From: Flemingiibacterium sp045644145
Lineage (GTDB): Bacteria > Bacillota > Clostridia > Oscillospirales > CAG-272
Length of the DNA: 64,000 bases
Reading direction: 5' to 3'
NCBI GenBank assembly: GCA_045644145.1
Contig: JAZRGK010000016.1
Location: forward strand, 45,930 to 109,929
In this document: positions 33,911 through 43,631 of the stretch, one piece after another
Position numbering within the stretch: position 1 is the first letter of the stretch
Layout: each line of letters begins with the position of its first letter
Translations under genes and position numbers: made by a program
Notes under the pieces: model-generated
What the model was told of the DNA's origin: nothing
What the model saw: only the letters and a program-made list of their open reading frames with translations
Database searches by the model: none

Positions 33911-34780
33911 ATGATAATAAAACCGAAATTTTACGACCACTTTCGCTGTATTGCAGATAAATGTCCCGACACCTGCTGTGCCGGCTGGGAGATTGATGTG
34001 GATGAGGATACTGCGAAGTATTATGATTCTCTGAGCGGAGAGGATGGCGCGTTTGTGAAATCAAGACTGGTACGCGAGGAAGAGGGCGTGAAACTCTGCC
34101 TTGAGGGGGAAAGGTGCCGATTTTTGCGTGAGGACAATTTGTGCGAACTTATTATCCGCTTTGGCGATGGGGCATTATGTGATATATGCCGTGAGCATCC
34201 AAGGTTTTACTGTGAATGGGAAGATATAACTGAAGAGGGAATAGGGCTTTGCTGTCCCGAGGCGGCAAGACTTTGGCTTTCAGAGCCTTGCGAATTTGTT
34301 TTCGAGGCGGATGAAATGTCGGAAGTGCATAAAAACGACGATGTAGCGCGTAAGTTTGGATTGATTAGTGCTTTAAGCGAAGGAGCGCCGCTTGGTGTAA
34401 TTCTTGCAGAATTGCTTGACGAAGAATCTGACGGTGATATCTACCCGGAGCTTTGCGCTGTGTACAGGGAGTTATCTTATCTTAACCCGGAATTCGCCAA
34501 TTCGTTTGCAGATAAGCCGGGTTTCATCTGTGATGCAGAATACCGAAATCTTGCGGTATATTTTATATTTCGCTATTACTTTGATCTGGGAGAAGAGATG
34601 TGTATAAGGTTCACCGCGGCATCGCTTATTATGATATCGGCGATGAAAGGCGATCTCCTTGAAAATGCAGTCAACTATTCAAAAGAGATAGAGTATGATA
34701 CCGACAATGTAGAGCGAATATGTGATTTCCTTCGTATCCGAAGCGGACTTGGCAGGCTTTGCCGAGAAGTATTGCGATAA
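33911..34780 (+). CDS. FliB-like cysteine-rich protein (flagellin lysine-N-methylase family)
   Basis: A 289-residue protein. Its N-terminal cysteine cluster (KCPDTCCAGW, then CRFLREDNLCELI and LCDICREHPRFY, LCCPEAARL) is the hallmark of the FliB/YkgJ-type metal-binding family. The start is the ATG at 33911, eight bases after GGAGG; a TTG-led extension of five codons overlaps that site. FliB methylates flagellin lysines in enteric bacteria, but no flagellar gene is present here and Clostridial homologues may do something else. Transcribed alone. Confidence 0.82.
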   Translation: MIIKPKFYDHFRCIADKCPDTCCAGWEIDVDEDTAKYYDSLSGEDGAFVKSRLVREEEGVKLCLEGERCRFLREDNLCELIIRFGDGALCDICREHPRFYCEWEDITEEGIGLCCPEAARLWLSEPCEFVFEADEMSEVHKNDDVARKFGLISALSEGAPLGVILAELLDEESDGDIYPELCAVYRELSYLNPEFANSFADKPGFICDAEYRNLAVYFIFRYYFDLGEEMCIRFTAASLIMISAMKGDLLENAVNYSKEIEYDTDNVERICDFLRIRSGLGRLCREVLR

Positions 34781-34793
34781 CACACACTAAGAG

Positions 34794-34827
34794 AATCAGC
34801 CGATGGGCGCACGCTCATCGGCTGATT
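34794..34827. terminator. Hairpin between convergent genes
   Basis: AATCAGCCGATG (34794-34805) pairs perfectly with CATCGGCTGATT (34816-34827). The following T-tract is short, so termination strength is uncertain. Confidence 0.6.
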
Positions 34828-34846
34828 TGGGTATGTAACTGATACG

Positions 34847-36025
34847 TTATTCGGAAAAATTGAAGTCAAGCCCTACATATTGCAGTGATTTTTCATAATC
34901 GGATACTTTTTTGTCGGTGAGGTGGTTGATTTCGGCAAAGAATCGCTTAAGCTTGTTCTTTTTGAAAAGGCGCTTGGGGAAGTGTACTATCCACATAAAC
35001 GGAAGAAGAAACGGGAGCTTTTTCAAAAAATGGTATTCCCTGCACATTATATCGTATCCGGTGAATACACTGGCGAAAAAACGTTTTTTGGCAATATCAG
35101 ATGCTGTTTTGCCGCCTTTTTTCTTTTTTAATGCCTTTGATGCTACTGAGGATGCCTTTCTTCCGTATTCTCCACTGGTGAAGATGATCTGCGTAATAAA
35201 GTCGGATTTTTCATCTTGGGGTTGGTCTTCGAACCATACTTTTAATGCGGATATAATATTGTCGTAAAATTCGCGCAATTGCAATTTGTCAAGCTCAGTG
35301 CGGATATATTCGTAATTCAGATTGGGAGTGTTGGTTTTAAGAAGCCATAGGTCTGTAAAGTGACGAATTCCGATGCCCGCATCGCGATAATGCTTAGCAA
35401 AATGTGTGAAAACATAGATGAACTCGTCTTCGGCACTCATTGTGTATTCGTATTTTTTGCCATCCTTAGGTTTAGCCAATTTCCAACCGTCGCCGAAATA
35501 TGCATAGTAATCTTTGTTGTATGATGGAATCAGACGTTTGTGAAGTTCTATAAGCGTTGAACCCAAAGTCCAGTGAAGCTCATGGTCGCTTTCTACGCCC
35601 TCTGTATATCCAAGTTCAAGCATAATCGGGCGGATTTTATCGTATTGTTCGGTGTCTATAAGAATATCCGCATCTCCCATGCGCCGCATTTCAGGTTTGG
35701 GATAAAACTTACGAAGATTTGTGCCTTTTAGTGGGATATGTTTTATACCGTGTGCTTCAAATGCGGCGAGCACTTGCTTAATATTCGCTTCTTGCTTTGC
35801 GCAGGACATTATGGAAGCATATATTTTGGGAAGATGTTTTTGCATTTCTTCGGATTTTGTATCGATACCGCAAGTGTGGGCACCGTAATAAATTATTGCT
35901 GTGATTCCATGCCTTTTGGCTGTTTCAAATGCTTCGGTTATATTAAACTCTGGCGGTAGATTCTGCGTTTTTTCGGTAAGTGCGCTCTTTATTAGCATAA
36001 TAGTTCCGTATTGCTGCGGTGTCAT
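34847..36025 (-). CDS. Nucleotidyltransferase-fold protein (PF14907 type)
   Basis: A 392-residue protein. The segment PLKGTNLRKFYPKPEMRRMGDADILID (about 97-123) is the core motif of uncharacterised nucleotidyltransferases of the PF14907 family, with the metal-binding DADILID. HxxLHW-like and ELHKRL elements follow. Such genes often border polysaccharide loci, as here. Substrate and product are unknown. GGAGGATC precedes the start. Confidence 0.82.
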   Translation of the reverse strand: MTPQQYGTIMLIKSALTEKTQNLPPEFNITEAFETAKRHGITAIIYYGAHTCGIDTKSEEMQKHLPKIYASIMSCAKQEANIKQVLAAFEAHGIKHIPLKGTNLRKFYPKPEMRRMGDADILIDTEQYDKIRPIMLELGYTEGVESDHELHWTLGSTLIELHKRLIPSYNKDYYAYFGDGWKLAKPKDGKKYEYTMSAEDEFIYVFTHFAKHYRDAGIGIRHFTDLWLLKTNTPNLNYEYIRTELDKLQLREFYDNIISALKVWFEDQPQDEKSDFITQIIFTSGEYGRKASSVASKALKKKKGGKTASDIAKKRFFASVFTGYDIMCREYHFLKKLPFLLPFMWIVHFPKRLFKKNKLKRFFAEINHLTDKKVSDYEKSLQYVGLDFNFSE

Positions 36026-37156
36026 TTTATGATCCTCCCGAATTTTATATTTATGCTATATTTTTTATGATTATATCACATTTTTTTTGTTTTTTCAATA
36101 GCAATTAACAACAAAATGTTTAAAAATAGCTGTTAATATGTGTTTATAATACTTGACAATTTAGTCTTTCTATGGTATAGTATTAAGGTAGAATAAGTGG
36201 GATTATATGCTTATTTATAAGCATGACAGATTAAATTGCGGAATTATATTAAGATTGCTGTCTGAGATGCGTGTTCATCCGGAATTCTTATGTGTTTTCT
36301 GACCGAAACCAATAAAATAGGTTGGCTCTGTATAATTCGTCATTGGTGGGCTGGCAGAGAAATGTGGTGGAAACGCAAGGGGGTGGTGTGTTGCCAGCAC
36401 TTCATTGAAAGTTAATTTGAAATTCTAATGTGTCGCTATTATTGAGATTTACTCTTACAGTATTGCACATAATACTATTTTCTGCGCAAATCGATTATTC
36501 GAGTATTATCAAACTAATTGTTCGAGTCATTCTTGTTAGGTATTATCTTAGATCAATCAGCTCTAACGACAATGGATACAATCAATCAAATTGATATAAT
36601 ATTGCTTTCCCATAGGTGTGTTACTAATGATGCTTTTGAGCCCAAATAACACATACATAGATGCCGTAAGTGGTTATTTGAGAATAGTACAATGCGATTC
36701 GAGTGGGTATCTAATGTAGAATTGAGGATTGATGTATGATCCAAACCGCTGTACATTGGCAATTATGGTTTCCTTGACGTTTATGACAGTTCTTTGTTAT
36801 TGCAGATTTGTGGAATTTGAGTATTGGCTACTTGGCGTTTCTATGTTTTGCTTGGGTTTACCGCATATAGTAATTCGTATTTTTTGATAGGTACAGTTTT
36901 TTAATAATAGTACTTTTTTATTAGTGCTTTTCCCCAAGCATGAAGTTTGGGCGACAATATTATGCATAATTACAACGATTGCTATATTAGACATAATGAA
37001 CGGCGAATTGAGATAATCAATAAAATATTATTTAGGTTTGATACGGTCAGTATATCTACAGGACGCGGCGCGGTGAATCAAAGATGTCTTAGTTACATAT
37101 TTGAAAATATGTATGTTTTATTTTTTGGGTGAAAGGGTTTGATGAAAGACGATTGA
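36026..37156. other. Long AT-rich region with promoter and decayed sequence before the polysaccharide genes
   Basis: More than 1.1 kb without a convincing intact gene. A strong plus-strand promoter lies at 36153-36181. At 36350-36398 GCTGGCA and TGCCAGC can close a large loop. A 51-codon open stretch (36732-36887) encodes two hydrophobic segments, e.g. LAIMVSLTFMTVLCYC, and further open stretches occur to 37132. These may be remains of a membrane protein. No tRNA, riboswitch or insertion sequence was recognised. Confidence 0.55.
36153..36181 (+). promoter_or_regulatory. Promoter reading towards the polysaccharide cluster
   Basis: Perfect TTGACA, a 17-base spacer, then TATAGT. The next plausible gene begins about 1 kb downstream, which leaves a very long leader. 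Confidence 0.68.
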
Positions 37157-37186
37157 CAGGGGTCAATAACGTTCATAATCTATATA

Positions 37187-37420
37187 TTGAAGTGCTTATT
37201 TCGGTTAGAAGCATTAGGGTGTTTGCCTTTTCTGGTAGATGTTGTTAGTTACTTTCTCAGAAGGCATTCAAAAAGCAAATTAGTAAATTATATCCCTGCA
37301 ATTTTTGTAGCTGTCATGTATATGGCTTTAGATGGAACGGATTCTTATGGTATGTTTTATTATATTTTGTTTGCCGGCATTTGTATATTACACATTATAG
37401 ACATCAAAGATGAAAGATAA
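37187..37420 (+). CDS. Small membrane protein, possibly a remnant
   Basis: Up to 77 residues with two or three hydrophobic segments, notably YIPAIFVAVMYMALD and MFYYILFAGICILHIID, ending DIKDER. The reading frame opens at 37157 and the only start candidate is a TTG at 37187 without a ribosome binding site, so the true N-terminus may be lost. It lies 19 bases before the cytidylyltransferase gene and could be the first gene of that operon. I do not recognise the family. Confidence 0.45.
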   Translation: MKCLFRLEALGCLPFLVDVVSYFLRRHSKSKLVNYIPAIFVAVMYMALDGTDSYGMFYYILFAGICILHIIDIKDER

Positions 37421-37439
37421 TAGGTGAAGGAATATAGCT

Positions 37440-37877
37440 ATGAAAAAATACAAGCTTGGATACACAACGGGCGTTTTTGATATGTTTCATATAGGGCATT
37501 TGAATATACTAAAACGGGCAAAAGAGCAATGTGAATACTTGATTGTAGGGGTTTCAACCGATGAAGTCGTGGAAGCATATAAGCATAAACAGCCCATCAT
37601 TCCATTTGAAGAAAGGGCCGCTATTGTAAATGCGATAAAATATGTGGATAAAGTAGTTCCTCAAATATCGATGGATAAGATGACGGCTTATCATGAATTG
37701 CATTTTGATGCATTGTTTCACGGCAGCGATTGGAAAGGTAGCGATATGTACAATACGATTATAAAAGAATTTTTAAGTATCGGTGTGGATGTTGTGTTCC
37801 TACCGTATACAGATGGCATCAGTTCAACATCCATCCGAGAGAAAAAGCAGAACTCTGCATTGGATCATGGGGAGTAA
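37440..37877 (+). CDS. tagD: Glycerol-3-phosphate cytidylyltransferase-like protein
   Basis: A 145-residue nucleotidyltransferase activating a phosphorylated polyol with CTP, as TagD makes CDP-glycerol for teichoic or capsular polymers. It has the HIGH-type motif FDMFHIGHLN and the C-terminal GISSTSIREK. The terminal sequence is slightly longer than TagD (about 130 residues). AAGGAATATAGCT precedes the ATG. It is the first well-defined gene of an AT-rich polysaccharide operon. CDP-glycerol is the likely product; other polyol phosphates are possible. Confidence 0.88.
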   Translation: MKKYKLGYTTGVFDMFHIGHLNILKRAKEQCEYLIVGVSTDEVVEAYKHKQPIIPFEERAAIVNAIKYVDKVVPQISMDKMTAYHELHFDALFHGSDWKGSDMYNTIIKEFLSIGVDVVFLPYTDGISSTSIREKKQNSALDHGE

Positions 37878-37881
37878 TCGA

Positions 37882-39051
37882 TTGAAAACAGATAATAATT
37901 GTATAGGTTGTCAGGCTTGTGTTGAAATGTGCCCGTATCATGCGATAGATTTTATATATAACATCTGGGGCGAAGGTAACGCACATATCGATGAGACAAA
38001 ATGTAGGAATTGCGGCTTGTGTGAGAACATTTGTCCATCTAAAACAATTTCTTTTGAGGAATCAGCACAAAAGGTATATGCACTCTTTTCCAAAACAAAC
38101 CGTAATTCGGGATCGTCTGGCGGCATTTTTTTTGAATTGGGAAGCAAATTTATTGCGCAAGGAGGGATTGTTTACGGTGCAGCTTTTGATGAGTGTTTGA
38201 AACTTGTGCATACAAAAGCAACTAATCAATCTGATCTTTTGAAATTGTGCAAAAGCAAGTACTTACATAGTGATATGACAGGCGTTTATACGGATATCTC
38301 TAATTTGTTAAAAAGAGATTTTAAAGTAATGTTTGTTGGAACTCCGTGTCAAGTAAGCGCTGTGAAAAATATATTTATCCCCAAATATAAAGATCATCTT
38401 TTGTTAGTGGATTTTCTCTGTCATGGAACTGGAACGCAGAAAATTTTTGACATATGTGTAAACGAAGAACAAAAAAAGAAAGGCGGCAAAATTGTTGACT
38501 TTACTTTTCGAGCAAAGACAAGGAAGTCAGAACATAGCTTTCAGTATGTTTTGAAAAGCGACAAAAAAGATAAGATTTTTTCTGGATACAGTTTTGAGTT
38601 TCCATACTATCATTCATACTTAAAATACAATATATTCAATGAATACTGTTACGAGTGTAATTATGCTTTGAACGTTCGAGTCGGTGATGTTACGCTTGGA
38701 GATTTTTGGGGTATACAGAAATACAATAAAAACTTAAATGATCAAGATGGGGTTTCGATGATTTCTCTAAACACTCAGGTTGGAAAGAAATATTTTGACC
38801 AAATCCGTTCAGAATGTGTTGTGTATGAATATCCTATAAAATCAGCATCTGACAACAATCAAGCATTTAGAGAGAGGGAGTGTATGTGTAGCCGAAATTC
38901 AAAGCACAACCTGGAGAAAGTATTGTGTAACGATGGCGAAACTGCTTTGGTTGAAAGATTAAGCAGTACAAATATAAGAAAGCAGATCATATACGCTAAA
39001 ACGCCGAATTTTGTGAAGACGATATGGAATCGAGCAAGAGGGCGAAAATGA
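37882..39051 (+). CDS. FrhB-like iron-sulfur protein of polysaccharide clusters (coenzyme F420 hydrogenase beta family)
   Basis: About 389 residues. Two N-terminal cluster motifs (CIGCQACVEMCP and CRNCGLCENICP) precede the FrhB domain with VGTPCQVSA and FLCHGTGTQ, then GDVTLGDFWGIQ. Proteins of this type accompany polysaccharide pyruvyl transferases and are thought to reduce something at the cell surface; their reaction is unclear. The TTG at 37882, seven bases after GGGGAG, gives the best start; the ATG at 37867 overlaps the tagD end and lacks a binding site. It overlaps licD by ATGA. Confidence 0.85.
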   Translation: MKTDNNCIGCQACVEMCPYHAIDFIYNIWGEGNAHIDETKCRNCGLCENICPSKTISFEESAQKVYALFSKTNRNSGSSGGIFFELGSKFIAQGGIVYGAAFDECLKLVHTKATNQSDLLKLCKSKYLHSDMTGVYTDISNLLKRDFKVMFVGTPCQVSAVKNIFIPKYKDHLLLVDFLCHGTGTQKIFDICVNEEQKKKGGKIVDFTFRAKTRKSEHSFQYVLKSDKKDKIFSGYSFEFPYYHSYLKYNIFNEYCYECNYALNVRVGDVTLGDFWGIQKYNKNLNDQDGVSMISLNTQVGKKYFDQIRSECVVYEYPIKSASDNNQAFRERECMCSRNSKHNLEKVLCNDGETALVERLSSTNIRKQIIYAKTPNFVKTIWNRARGRK

Positions 39052-39857
39052 AATTATTAAATATAAAAGAAGTTCAGAGCATGCAGCTCGAATTAATGAA
39101 GAAATTGCATAGTTTTATGCAGGAAAACCATATAAACTATTATTTAATTGCCGGAAGTGCGTTAGGGGCGGCAAGGCATCGTGGTTTTATCCCCTGGGAC
39201 GATGATATTGATATAGGTTTGTTCCGAAAGGATTATGAGACGCTTATTCAGATATTAACCTCATTTGACAAGGATTATGAGGTCTTGAATTATAAGAACT
39301 GCAAAAACTGTGATTATGTCTTTACAAGGATTTATTTTCCTAATACATATATAGAAAATCCAACTATAAAAAATACCAAGCTTGATAAAAGACTATATTT
39401 TGATATTTTTCCGCTGGATAACGTTCCTGACAATGACGGAGAACTTGTAAAATACGAAAAAGCAATCGTGAAAAAGAAAAGACTCATTCAAAGAATTGAC
39501 GTAAGAGATAACAATACTTCTGCACCTATATTATTTGCTAAAAAAACGGTTTCTATTGTTTTAAGCGCGTTCAGGAATTCAATAATTGATTCCTTTGATG
39601 AACTGTGTCTAAAATATTTTTACGTTGCTACAAAACGGGTTTGTTCGCTTTCGAGTCAATATTCTTTCAAAAAACAGGTGATTCACAAAGCAATATACGG
39701 TGTGCCTACATTACATGCTTTCGAAACAGAACAGTTTTACGTTCCCGAAAAATTAGATGAGTATTTGACCATACTGTACGGCTCCGATTACAGTGAAGTC
39801 CCGCCATTGGAAAAGAGAAGAAAGAGTCTCAACATTTATTCAACAAAAGAGGCATAA
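39048..39857 (+). CDS. LicD-family phosphotransferase
   Basis: A 269-residue protein with the LicD core GSALGAARHRGFIPWDDDID (about 40-60). LicD-type enzymes transfer phosphocholine or similar phosphodiester groups (e.g. glycerol- or ribitol-phosphate) onto cell-surface glycans. The start is the ATG inside the upstream TGA (ATGA overlap) preceded by GAGGG. With a TagD homologue nearby, transfer of glycerol-phosphate from CDP-glycerol is plausible. This is inference. Confidence 0.88.
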   Translation: MKLLNIKEVQSMQLELMKKLHSFMQENHINYYLIAGSALGAARHRGFIPWDDDIDIGLFRKDYETLIQILTSFDKDYEVLNYKNCKNCDYVFTRIYFPNTYIENPTIKNTKLDKRLYFDIFPLDNVPDNDGELVKYEKAIVKKKRLIQRIDVRDNNTSAPILFAKKTVSIVLSAFRNSIIDSFDELCLKYFYVATKRVCSLSSQYSFKKQVIHKAIYGVPTLHAFETEQFYVPEKLDEYLTILYGSDYSEVPPLEKRRKSLNIYSTKEA

Positions 39858-39859
39858 AT

Positions 39860-40993
39860 ATGGGTTCAATATTAACGAGGGTTAAAGATGCGTATATTTC
39901 AGCTCGAGGTTTTCACACAAACAGAAAACTTGTTGTCATAGAGTCAGATGACTGGGGAAGCATCAGGATGCCGTCTAAGCAAACTTTCGATCGATTGATT
40001 TCATTGGGTGACAATCCACAAGATGATGCATTTATGAGTAACGATTGTCTGGAAAATCAAGATGATTTAAATTTATTGTTTGAAGTACTATGCTCTGTAA
40101 AAGATTTTAAGGGGAATCCAGCAGTGATAACGGCAAATTTTGCAACCGCAAATCCCAAATTTGAAGAAATTGATTATGAGGCTGGTACTTATAATTTCGA
40201 ACCTTTTTTTGAGACATATAACCGCTACTACGGAGAAAACAAAATATTGGAACTGATAAAGCATGGTGACGAATTGCGCTGCTTCAAGCCACAGTTGCAC
40301 TGCCGTGAGCATATGAATGTCTGGCATTGGATGGAAAAACTTAAAGAGCAACGTGCTGACGCTCTTTTGGCTTTTGAAAACCATATGATAGGAGTTGGCA
40401 GATCATTTTCATCAAGCAACCGTTTTGGCTATATGGATGCCTTCAATACCTCTCATTCCACGAATGACGAACTTGAAAAAATACTAACCGATGCATATGA
40501 GATATTCAAAATAGCATTCGGATTCGCAAGCGAAACATTTGTTGCGTCATGTTATGTATGGAACAAAGAACTTGAAGAAGCGCTCAATAATCTTGGGATT
40601 CGGTTTATACAGACTTCTGCATGGCAAAATTACCCTGTTTCTGAAAATGGGGAAATGCGGTATAAAAGGAAAATTCACTTTACTGGGGAAAAGAATAAAT
40701 TAGGCCAACTTTATACTGTCCGTAATTGCAGATACGAGCCCACATACTATCAAAACCCTACAGAGTGTGCAAATCTATGTTTTGGTGAAATTAAAAGGTC
40801 TTTTGCTCAGAAAAAGCCTGCTGTGATCTGCAGTCACAGATTGAATTTTATTGGAGCAATCAATCCGCAAAACAGATCAAACAACTTGATTGGGCTGCAA
40901 AGGTTATTAAGGAAAATAATATCCGAGTTCCCTGAAGCAGAATTTATTTCATCGCCTGAGTTATTTGCTATTATGGAAAGTGGTACCAAATGA
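39860..40993 (+). CDS. Polysaccharide deacetylase-like protein
   Basis: A 377-residue cytosolic-looking protein. VVIESDDWGSIRMP near residue 25 resembles the metal-binding Asp-Asp motif 1 of NodB-type deacetylases, and QLHCREHMNVWHW near 150 gives the His-rich motif 2. The C-terminal CSHRLNF may supply another ligand. No signal peptide is visible, which is unusual for a wall deacetylase and suggests action on a nucleotide- or lipid-linked intermediate. It is two bases after licD and overlaps the flippase gene by ATGA. Confidence 0.72.
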   Translation: MGSILTRVKDAYISARGFHTNRKLVVIESDDWGSIRMPSKQTFDRLISLGDNPQDDAFMSNDCLENQDDLNLLFEVLCSVKDFKGNPAVITANFATANPKFEEIDYEAGTYNFEPFFETYNRYYGENKILELIKHGDELRCFKPQLHCREHMNVWHWMEKLKEQRADALLAFENHMIGVGRSFSSSNRFGYMDAFNTSHSTNDELEKILTDAYEIFKIAFGFASETFVASCYVWNKELEEALNNLGIRFIQTSAWQNYPVSENGEMRYKRKIHFTGEKNKLGQLYTVRNCRYEPTYYQNPTECANLCFGEIKRSFAQKKPAVICSHRLNFIGAINPQNRSNNLIGLQRLLRKIISEFPEAEFISSPELFAIMESGTK

Positions 40994-42510
40994 AAAAAAC
41001 ACATAACAGTCGATTATTTATCAATATGCTGTCGTACCTTATCCTTCAAATTGTAAATCTTCTCGTGGGAATGGTTCTGCCACGTCTATATTTAGCGATA
41101 TATGGATCCGAAGTAAACGGGGTTATTTCAACGATAAATAGCTTTATTACTTATTTCTCATATCTTGAGGCTGGACTTGGTTTGTCTTTGATACATTCAT
41201 TGTATAAGCCATTGAGTCAGAATGACAGTGACGGTATAAACGTAATACTGTCCTACTCCCAAAAGCAGTATCAAAAAATAAGTTATATCTATTTAACTTT
41301 AGTTGTATTGCTATCATCTATATTTCCGTTTGTGAGCAGAGTAAATGATCTTTCACATATAGAATTCGCTTCATTGATTTTTATTATAGGGTTCTATGGC
41401 GCATTTGATTTTTACTCCATGGCAAAATATCGGGTTTTGCTGACGGCAGATAAGAAAGAATACATTATTTCTTATGCTATGATTGTAGCACAGGTACTTA
41501 GATTTGTGCTAACATGGATTATGTTGCAGTTTAATATCAGCGTTGTTTTTGTTAAGATCGTTCCTATTATTACTTTGTTTATACGCTCAATTATCTTAAA
41601 GATATATGTTGAAAAAAAATATTTCAATGTAACGTTTAGATCGACAAGCCAAACTAATACGTTAACCTATAAAAATAGATGGGATGTCTTGCTTTTGCAG
41701 ATATCCATCAATACAAGTACAGCGCTTCCTGTGCTGATAGTATCGCAGATGTTAGGCTATGAAGATGCCAATGTATATGCCGTGTTCGGCTTGGTTATCA
41801 ATGCCGTTATTGCTATTGTTTCAGCATTAAGTTCGGGAGTTGCCCCCGTTTTTGGGGAAAAAATTGCCTTAAAACAAAATATTTCTGCTATGTATCGTGT
41901 ATATGAGTGGGGGGTTTCGTTTGCATTAACTTTGATTTTTTCGGTATGTAGTATTATGATACTTCCCTTTGTCAAGCTGTATGTCGCCGTTGTTGATGAT
42001 ATAAATTATGTGTACCCATCATATGCTCTTCTGTTTTCGCTTTGGGGGGCTTTGTACTCGTTTCGCATCCCAGCTACTGCAGTGATAAATGCAGCAGCAC
42101 TGTATAAAGAAAACAGAGCAACCAACATAATAAACCTTGCAATTCAAATAGTTTTGGGAATGGTTCTCACCTATTTTGGGGGGATGAACGGTGTTTTGAT
42201 TGCGATGATAGCGGCTGCGCTACACCGCGATATATCAATGGCTTTAACTATTGACCGTAAATTGATGCCGAATACATTTGTACGAACTGTTTTGCATCAA
42301 GTTGTTATCTGTTTAATCATTGTATTGTCATATTATGTGGGCTTATTATTTGTAAATATCGAGCAAATAACTGTTATAAGTTGGATAGTAGCAGCGATGG
42401 CATCTGTGGTAGTTTTAATTATCCCACTTGTCATTATTTATGTCTTCACTGACTTCAAAGTAGCAAAAGGAATTTTTAATAGAATAAAAAGTAAATCAGC
42501 AAATAGATGA
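40990..42510 (+). CDS. Polysaccharide flippase (Wzx-like)
   Basis: A 506-residue protein with about 12-14 hydrophobic helices, of the oligosaccharidyl-lipid flippase/MATE superfamily. The opening LILQIVNLLVGMVLPRLYLAIYGSEVNGVIS is typical. It would flip undecaprenyl-linked repeat units. It is the last gene of the AT-rich block, and no Wzy polymerase or glycosyltransferase is recognisable in the window. Confidence 0.9.
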   Translation: MKKTHNSRLFINMLSYLILQIVNLLVGMVLPRLYLAIYGSEVNGVISTINSFITYFSYLEAGLGLSLIHSLYKPLSQNDSDGINVILSYSQKQYQKISYIYLTLVVLLSSIFPFVSRVNDLSHIEFASLIFIIGFYGAFDFYSMAKYRVLLTADKKEYIISYAMIVAQVLRFVLTWIMLQFNISVVFVKIVPIITLFIRSIILKIYVEKKYFNVTFRSTSQTNTLTYKNRWDVLLLQISINTSTALPVLIVSQMLGYEDANVYAVFGLVINAVIAIVSALSSGVAPVFGEKIALKQNISAMYRVYEWGVSFALTLIFSVCSIMILPFVKLYVAVVDDINYVYPSYALLFSLWGALYSFRIPATAVINAAALYKENRATNIINLAIQIVLGMVLTYFGGMNGVLIAMIAAALHRDISMALTIDRKLMPNTFVRTVLHQVVICLIIVLSYYVGLLFVNIEQITVISWIVAAMASVVVLIIPLVIIYVFTDFKVAKGIFNRIKSKSANR

Positions 42511-42547
42511 TTATTTGTGCGAGGCAATTCTTGCGAAAAAAACGGTA

Positions 42548-43626
42548 ATGCTTGTTTTCGGAACCAGACCCGAAGCAATAAAAATGTGTCCTCTCGTTAA
42601 CGAAGTGAACGTAAGAGAAAATATAAAAACAGTGGTTTGCGTCACTGGTTAGCATTGCCAGATGTTCGATATGGTGCTTGATACGGTTCATGTTGTACCA
42701 GATTACGATCTATTCATAATGAAAGCTGTACAGATACTGTTAGATATCACTGTGAACATACTAAACAAGACTGGTACGGTTCTTGATGAGGTGAAGCTTG
42801 ATGTCGTTCTCGTTCATGGTGACACACCCACCACGTTTGTGACTGCCCTTGCATACTTGTACAAGTACATCGCCATCGCTCACGCTAAAGCTGAACTGTG
42901 TACATATAATATTCACATCCATATCCCGAAGAATTTAACCGTTAAGCTGTATCTATCATCTCCAAATATAACTTTTCTCTTACCGAGCTTTCTAAGGCGA
43001 ATCTTGTGGACGATGGCAAGGATGAGAGCAACATTTATATCACTGGAAACACGGAGATTTATGCTCTGAAAACTACTGTTCGTAAGAACTACATGTATCC
43101 TGAACTGGAGTGAGCAAAGAATGGTCGCCATATCATGATCACAGCGCACCGCTGTGAAAATCTTGGAGAACCGATGCACAATATATTCCGCGCAATCCGC
43201 CGGGTGATATACGAGCATTATGATGTCAATGCGATTTATCCAATTCACATGAATCCTATGGTTCGCAAGGTTGCCGTTAAATCATTAGGCGGATGCGACA
43301 AAATTCACATTATCGAGCCTCTTGAAGTGCTTGATTTCCACAACTTTTCTGCTTGTAACTACATGATTCTTACAGATAGTGGCGGAATCCAGGAAGAGGC
43401 TTCTTCACTTGATAAGCCTGTCCTCGTTATGCGCAATACGACCGAACTACACGAGGGGATCAAGGCTGGAACATTGAAACTAGTTGGTACCGAAGAGCAG
43501 GTAATCTACACAAACTTTAAGTTGCTTCTTGAAGACAAAACGGCTTATGATAATATAGCAAAAGTAAGCAATCCTTATGGCGATGGATTAGCCTGTAAGA
43601 GAATTGCTGATATACTGGAGGAATAA
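42548..43626 (+). pseudogene. wecB: Degraded UDP-GlcNAc 2-epimerase (WecB-type)
   Basis: Reading three pieces together recovers a whole UDP-N-acetylglucosamine 2-epimerase: MLVFGTRPEAIKMCPLV, PDYDLFIMK, VLVHGDT, PYPEEFNR, ITAHRCENLGEPMHN and ILTDSGGIQEE. It is broken by TAG at 42650-42652 (in CVTG*H, normally Gln), a one-base loss near 42918, TAA at 42943-42945 (normally Gln) and TGA at 43111-43113 (normally Trp). The enzyme would supply UDP-ManNAc. Three stops and a frameshift mean it is not expressed as a full protein. Confidence 0.9.
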
Positions 43627-43631
43627 TTAAA

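Noticed and set aside
36797..36994. Minus-strand 65-codon ORF in the long leader
   Set aside because: Low-complexity AT-rich sequence without ribosome binding site or similarity.
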